Of a DNA stretch of 64,000 bases, positions 59,259-64,000 are shown piece by piece. The position numbers and the translations under genes were made by a program. Position 1 is the stretch's first letter. Each line of letters starts with the position of its first letter. Under the pieces are notes generated by a model. That model ran no database searches. It saw nothing but the letters and a program-made list of their open reading frames with translations, and had not been told where the DNA came from. The DNA is from Otis tarda (Eukaryota; Chordata; Aves; Otidiformes; Otididae), in NCBI GenBank assembly GCA_026413225.1, contig CM048554.1, positions 54,891,463-54,955,462 of the forward strand, read 5' to 3'.

Positions 59259-59302
59259 TTATTATCATGAACAGATGATATTATTATCATGAACAGATAT
59301 AC
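59259..59302 (+). repeat. 22-bp tandem duplication
   Basis: TTATTATCATGAACAGAT followed by GATA fills 59259-59280. The same first 18 bases recur immediately at 59281-59298, giving a perfect 18-base match at period 22. Confidence 0.9.
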
Positions 59303-59439
59303 GTGACATTTATAGGTGTATCTAGATGGGCTCCTATGCCTATACCTCTTAAGCCCTAATGTCATTTGGTAGTAATGCTTTTTGGTAACATTTTGCACTG
59401 ACTTGAAAGAACAGAAGATAAAGTAGGAAATATGGTTCT

Positions 59440-59515
59440 AATCCTGGCTATTGAGCTTTGTGACAGCCTTTATGATCTGCAGGTAAGTCACTTCTTGTGC
59501 CTTGGAAAAATTAGA
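59440..59515 (+). mobile_element. MIR-like SINE fragment
   Basis: TAATCCTGGCTATTGAGCTT at 59440-59459, then TGTGACAGCC and AGGTAAGTCACTTCTTGTGC, follows the MIR order (aatcccggctctg, tgtgac, gcaagtcacttaacctctgtgc). It is diverged and ends near the A-rich run. Confidence 0.4.
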
Positions 59516-59580
59516 TCCAGAGCAGGAAACTCAGAGCTAGAACTACTACTGCCTTTTAAACAGACAACCAAGGCTATATT

Positions 59581-59598
59581 AAAAAAAAAAAAAAAAAA
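59581..59598 (+). repeat. A18 homopolymer
   Basis: Eighteen uninterrupted A residues follow CTATATT. It may be an old poly(A) tail or simple slippage; no retroposed gene body was recognised upstream. Confidence 0.85.
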
Positions 59599-59904
59599 GC
59601 ACCTTAACCTTCCCCATCCCTCCTGAAGGAGATCCATTTTCCAGTGAGAACAAATCTACCTGGTTTTAGTTGGGCTGGGGGAAGTTCTACAGTCCTTACC
59701 TTGCTGCTTATCTGATTTCTAGGTATTTTGTGCTCATCCTCTCCCTGTACTGGGGCAGTGCCCTGAGATAACAACACAAAGTATTAATGAGTGGAACCTC
59801 AGCTTATAACATGCAGATGTAGTAATTTAGTAGTAAAGAGATGGAAAGGTCTTTGATTGTCCAGTGAGGCAAAAGGAAAATGGGGCTGGCAGATGAAGGC
59901 TGGA

Positions 59905-60065
59905 GGACTGTGGTTCGAGACAAACAGCAGCCCTGAGTGCTAATCCCTTCTATTGCTTCTGGGAGTGACTTGAGACAGCTTACTTCATTTACCTGCCTCA
60001 GTTTCCCAAACTTTTGTGAAGACTGAGTGTTTTGAACAGAGAGAAAGCCAAGTGTTAGTTTTTGT
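59905..60065 (+). mobile_element. MIR-like SINE fragment
   Basis: TGTGGTTCGAGACAAACAGC and, later, AGTGACTTGAGACAGCTTAC, TTCATTTACCTGCCTCAGTT and TCCC reproduce the MIR sequence of landmarks (ggttcgaatccc, gtgaccttgggcaagttact, tgcctcagtttccc). Confidence 0.5.
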
Positions 60066-60144
60066 TGCATGCAATACCGGCAGTACTGGACTGGCAGTCT
60101 CTGAAGTTACCCCATGGACCCTTATTATCTCCCTGTACACAGTC

Positions 60145-60672
60145 TGGTTCGGATGGAGTTAATTTTCCTCATGGCAGCCTGTATGGCGCTGTGTTTTAGA
60201 CTGGTGCCAAAACAATGTTGATAATGCACAACAAAGTTTTAGTTATTGCTGTGCTTGCACAGTATCAAGGGCTTCTCCATCTCTCACTCTGCTGCGCTAG
60301 CAAGGGCTAGGATTGGGCAAGAGGTTGGGAAGGGACACAGCTGGGACAGCTGACCCAAACTGACCAAAGAGATGTCCTATACCATATAACATCACACTCA
60401 GAAAAAAAAACTGGGGAGTTTTTCCACAGTAGGTGTTGCTCGGATGAGTTGTTGTTGGGCATCAGTCTGCGGGTGGTGAGTGACTGCCTTTGCATCACTT
60501 GTTTGGTTTTTTTTTTTCCTTTTCTTTTCCTTCACTTATTAAACTGTCTTTATTTTGACCCACAAGTTTTTCTCACTTTTTCCCTTCTGATTCTTTCCCC
60601 TATCCCATTTGGCAGGGAGTGAGTGAGTGACTGGGTAGGGGCTTAGCTGCCAGCCAGGGTCAGCCTACCACA
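60145..60672 (+). mobile_element. Solo LTR of an avian ERVL-type endogenous retrovirus
   Basis: The sequence begins TGGTTCGGATGGAGTTAATT and continues CATGGCAGCCTGTATGGCGC. Further blocks are ACACAGCTGGGACAGCTGAC, CCAAACTGACCAAAGAGATG, CTATACCATATAACATCACA and TATTAAACTGTCTTTATTTT. It ends near GTCAGCCTACCACA. These blocks in this order match the widespread avian ERVL LTR. An ATTAAA signal lies at 60538-60543. The promoter region corresponding to TATAAA is degraded into an A run at 60402-60410, and a C/T-rich segment at 60500-60530 looks expanded. No internal coding sequence flanks it, hence solo. No convincing target-site duplication was found, so borders are approximate. Confidence 0.85.
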
Positions 60673-63600
60673 CTGCCCTAAACAAACCAGGGTTCGTGGT
60701 GTAACAGGCTGGTATTCTTCATGGCTTGGACTCTGAACACTGCTGTGCAATAGGATCTGCGCTGCTCAAATTTCAGATCTTAAAAGCTTTAGTGAAAAGC
60801 TATGGGCTAGAATTGTTTGTAGAACTGGTAAAGGAAGCAAAATCCCACAGATGACAAACTGGTGATGATCAACATACAAGCAGAAGAAACTGTAGCTCAT
60901 TAATGTTCTGGCTAAATTAATTTTGAATGATCAGTCCAGCTCCAGTTTTAATATTATGTGGCTGCTTTAGATGGCTGAAGAGTTTAAGGAAGTCTGGTAT
61001 GGGTGTCCAGCTTCCATTGAAACTTAAGGGCTGAAATCCAGTGGAATTATTCCAGGTTTACGGATGTTTTCCATATGTCCACTGTTCTGTTTCTCACTGG
61101 AAGTGCCTTCAGAACCCTGTAAGAATAAAAACCTGTTACAAGCTACTACTTCTCCAACTGAGTCTAATTAAGTTTTGAGTTGAGCTGCATTTTAGCTTAA
61201 AGCTGATGAAAAGCAACATATAAATTTGCGGGTAAGAATGCTGCATTGTGATGTAGGGGGCTGTTTTGTTTTCTCTGGTATTACTTGGCCACTAAGGAAA
61301 CCCAAGCTGGTTGTGTGTGATGTATAAAAGAAAACATGACGGAGTTTCAAGGTTGGGTTTTGCATAAGCACTCATCTAGCAATTATCTATCAACTGCTCA
61401 TCACAATGACTGTTTTCTCTTATTTTCTTGTGATTTATGTGAAAGAAGTGTTCAGATAAGACATTTGTACTGTACAGGGTTAAATTAATTTGTAAAACCA
61501 ACCAATCAACTAACCAAACAAGGAGGAAAAAAAAAGAGAAAAGAAAAGGAGCATTGAAAGCTTATATGTAACCTGATAGATGTAATAAAAGAAGGATATT
61601 GCAAAGTCAGGACCATTCCCAGGCTGAAAGATTTTGGAGTCTACAAGCCAGTAGAAGAAATGTATTTAAGTTATTTTTAAGAGAAGGGTGGGGAAAAAAA
61701 AAAGATATTTCAGTGTGAACAAATTTATTGATTGCAAACATACTTTTTCCTGCAGCTTCCGTGACCCAAGCTTTCCTACCTGAGGCTGTGAGTTCATTGC
61801 AGACAGAAGTACCCATGCTAACCTGTTCCCACTGCTCAAACCAAAGAAGTAGGAAGAAGCAAACTCCCATCTAAAGTTTATACAGGTCTTCCTAGTTTTT
61901 AAATGTCATTGTTTTACTCTGTGTGAGGGAGAGGGTTGCTTTTCCTGTAGGACACCAGCTGTCTCTGCTGCAGCAGGGAGTCCTTTGCCAGGATGTTCAG
62001 AGAGCACAAGGCACCTAAATGCTGTGGCAGGGCCCTCTGCAAACTGGCAGCCTTACCTCCTGGCCATGGGCTGGCATGCCTGTGCTTTGTCCGAGTGAGC
62101 TGCAAATTCAGCCCCAGTGCCTCAAAGCTGCACCATGGGGTCAGGTTTGTAACATAGCACCAGTGCAAAGTTCCCCAATCCTCCGTTTTCTTCCTGAAAA
62201 AAGCATGCGACCCTGCAGTGCTTCTGTGGTCCTTCAGAGCAGCCATCTTTGTACCGGGTGCTCCCAACTAACTCTGACTATAGAGACTCATAACGATCCA
62301 CGTGTCTGTTTGTGTGTCTCTGCAGCAGACAGATGCAATGCCATGCCTTCTTCTCTCAGCTTTGGAGAAGTTGCCTGAGCCCATTTTAATGGAGGTCAGG
62401 ATGCTGGTACTGTAATGCTGTTCTTGCATTTTGAAGTGGTTTTAGATGAACCTGTGTTAGATGACTTTGAGCAGTTTTCATTAATTCTGATCTTGCTGAC
62501 AATTTCCAGGATCACTCCTGTGGACGTTCAGCCTATTTTTTCTAGCAGAGATAATAATTTTCTCTAAACACAGAGTCAGACCCAAAGACTATGTCCAGTT
62601 ACAACTTGATCTAAGGGTATTTCTAATATTAACTCTGATTCTCTTGAGCTAAGCCAATGCAATTTAGATAGCTATTACAAGTTTGACTGGACTTTAGCTG
62701 CCTGAGGCCACTGACAACAAGGACACACTCATGAGAAGCAAGAGAGCATGCAGTGTTGGGAGAGTGTGCTTCTCATCCTCATCCTGAGGCTGCTTTCACC
62801 TCCTTACTAACACCTGGGGAGTTGATCTGAGGAGGGTTGTGCACAAGCCGAGGTAAAAGGGAGTTTTCCTGGAGGTTTGGCAGTGGTTTCGAAGCACCGG
62901 CAGGCAGGCTGACTGACACAAGAGCTGAGGGAGGGCAAGGAATGGCACGTTCACAAGATGCACAATAAGTTGTGAAGATGTGAGGCGGCTGCTGCTGCAG
63001 CAGGTCAGGTGAGACTGGGGAATAACCAGGGATGTTAGAAATCATCTGAGCATGAAAACACCTGCTCCCAGGGGTGCAGAGAGCCTGGGTGGATGTCAGG
63101 TCAGCACCCTGCACTTTTAGGGTTTTTATTTTCACTGACAACTGATCCAGTGGCTTGAAATGGCTACCCCAGAACACTGTAGGGATTAAAACAAATTTGC
63201 TTAGCTGGTCACTACATAATTTTTCATCTGTTAGTGAAACTGTTGTTAGAGTGGCAGTGGATTATTCAGTGCCTTGGAAGTGAAACTTTGATTTGGACAT
63301 GGCACATACATAGATAATGTGTATTACTTGTCCTGTCTATGCAGCTTTGCATTGCCAAACAGTTAGTATGTTTGCAATGGATCCTTAGCTTGAAAGATCA
63401 CAGCCATCGCATCTTGAAATTGATTTTCTTTTGCGGAAAGATGTTTGAAGCAAAAATCAATTTGGTTTGTATAAACTACATTAGATATAAGAAGATATCT
63501 CTCAGAGTGCACAGGATCACCTTTGAAGCCATTTTCACCCTACTGTGAATAACAAGTTGCACAATAAAAGGAATTTCTTACAGCTGATCTGATCTCTACC

Positions 63601-64000
63601 CATCCGTGAGCTGGCTCTGAAATGAGATAAACCTATCTACTCTAATTCAGGTGTAGATACAGGTGTATCGTATTTCCCAATCATATTACAGAGACTCACG
63701 AGGCCTGGTGGGGTAACTCAGAGCATACTACCAGGGTAAGGGAGGCAGCTCTGTCTGCTTTGAGGGACTTGACTTGCAAATAAGGTGCCAAGCTGCTCCT
63801 GCTGCCTTTGGGAAACAGCAAGCTGGTCTGTGAGTTTCTACCTGGGCTGCCAGTTGGTAAGTGGTGGCTCTGGAAAGTCATGCACGCAGCTTATTTTTCT
63901 CTCTGTATACATTTGGTGTTTTGTATCTTTCTTCCCCCCTTCCCTGGCCTGTTCTTTCCTTCTAGTTTGGTCCTCAGCTGGTGCCTGTCTAAGTACTCTA
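60673..64000. other. Intergenic sequence, no gene recognised
   Basis: AATAAA hexamers at 61124, 61584 and 63563 are not tied to a gene. An A run lies at about 61693-61703. Reading frames up to 132 codons (minus strand 62779-63177) have no recognisable family. In human the gene beyond the 3' end of GALNT14 is a calpain (CAPN13), but I see no calpain exon here. Confidence 0.7.

Larger units (their letters stand above)
56621..60144. other. Sequence downstream of GALNT14
   Basis: No coding exon of a neighbouring gene was recognised. It contains a 22-bp tandem duplication at 59259-59302, an A18 run at 59581-59598 and two MIR-like fragments. It could include an extended 3' UTR if a distal poly(A) site is used. 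Confidence 0.7.

Noticed and set aside
56621..64000. Neighbouring calpain gene (CAPN13) exons
   Set aside because: Expected from human gene order, but no calpain protease or EF-hand segment is visible on either strand in this interval.
1..64000. CRISPR array, bacterial operon, tRNA or rRNA gene
   Set aside because: No regularly spaced direct repeats, no ribosome-binding sites with clustered frames, and no cloverleaf or rRNA core segments were seen. The sequence is vertebrate intronic and intergenic DNA.

Overview
This window is vertebrate nuclear DNA, most likely from a bird. One spliced gene is spread over about 38 kb. The interspersed repeats are of avian type: two CR1 LINE 3' ends, a characteristic avian ERVL solo LTR, and a few old MIR-like SINE scraps. 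Overall repeat density is low. I see no bacterial gene organisation, no CRISPR array and no rRNA or tRNA genes. I did not find an undescribed biological system, and I say so rather than forcing one.

The gene is the 3' part of GALNT14 (polypeptide N-acetylgalactosaminyltransferase 14) on the + strand. Thirteen coding exons between 17959 and 56471 join in one uninterrupted frame. All have AG/GT boundaries, and every phase matches across its junction. Together they encode about 453 residues. These are the GT27 catalytic domain (with the DSH metal-binding motif and the WGGEN...CGG Gal/GalNAc-T motif) followed by a complete ricin-type lectin domain with three QxW repeats and the stop codon. Roughly 100 N-terminal residues (cytoplasmic tail, membrane anchor, stem, first part of the catalytic region) are missing. 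They must lie on one or two exons upstream of the window, because I could not find them in 1-17958.

Layout. At 1-660 there is a reverse-orientation LTR of an endogenous retrovirus. From about 660 to 17958 is intron with one CR1 end and no recognisable exon. From 17959 to 38570 are seven exons of the catalytic domain, with a 9.2-kb intron that holds a TAAT-rich stretch looking like conserved regulatory DNA. From 43069 to 47347 are the exons completing the catalytic domain, with a hairpin-plus-minisatellite in the first intron of this group. From 48509 to 56471 are the three lectin-domain exons, one per QxW repeat. From 56472 to 64000 is the 3' untranslated and intergenic sequence with a solo ERVL LTR, MIR-like fragments and a short tandem duplication. 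No part of a neighbouring gene was recognised there.

The product is expected to be a Golgi type II membrane enzyme. It starts mucin-type O-glycosylation by moving GalNAc from UDP-GalNAc to Ser/Thr, and its lectin domain would steer it to already glycosylated substrates. Family and motif statements come from established knowledge of GALNTs. Exon borders and frames were read directly from the sequence. Regulatory suggestions are inference.
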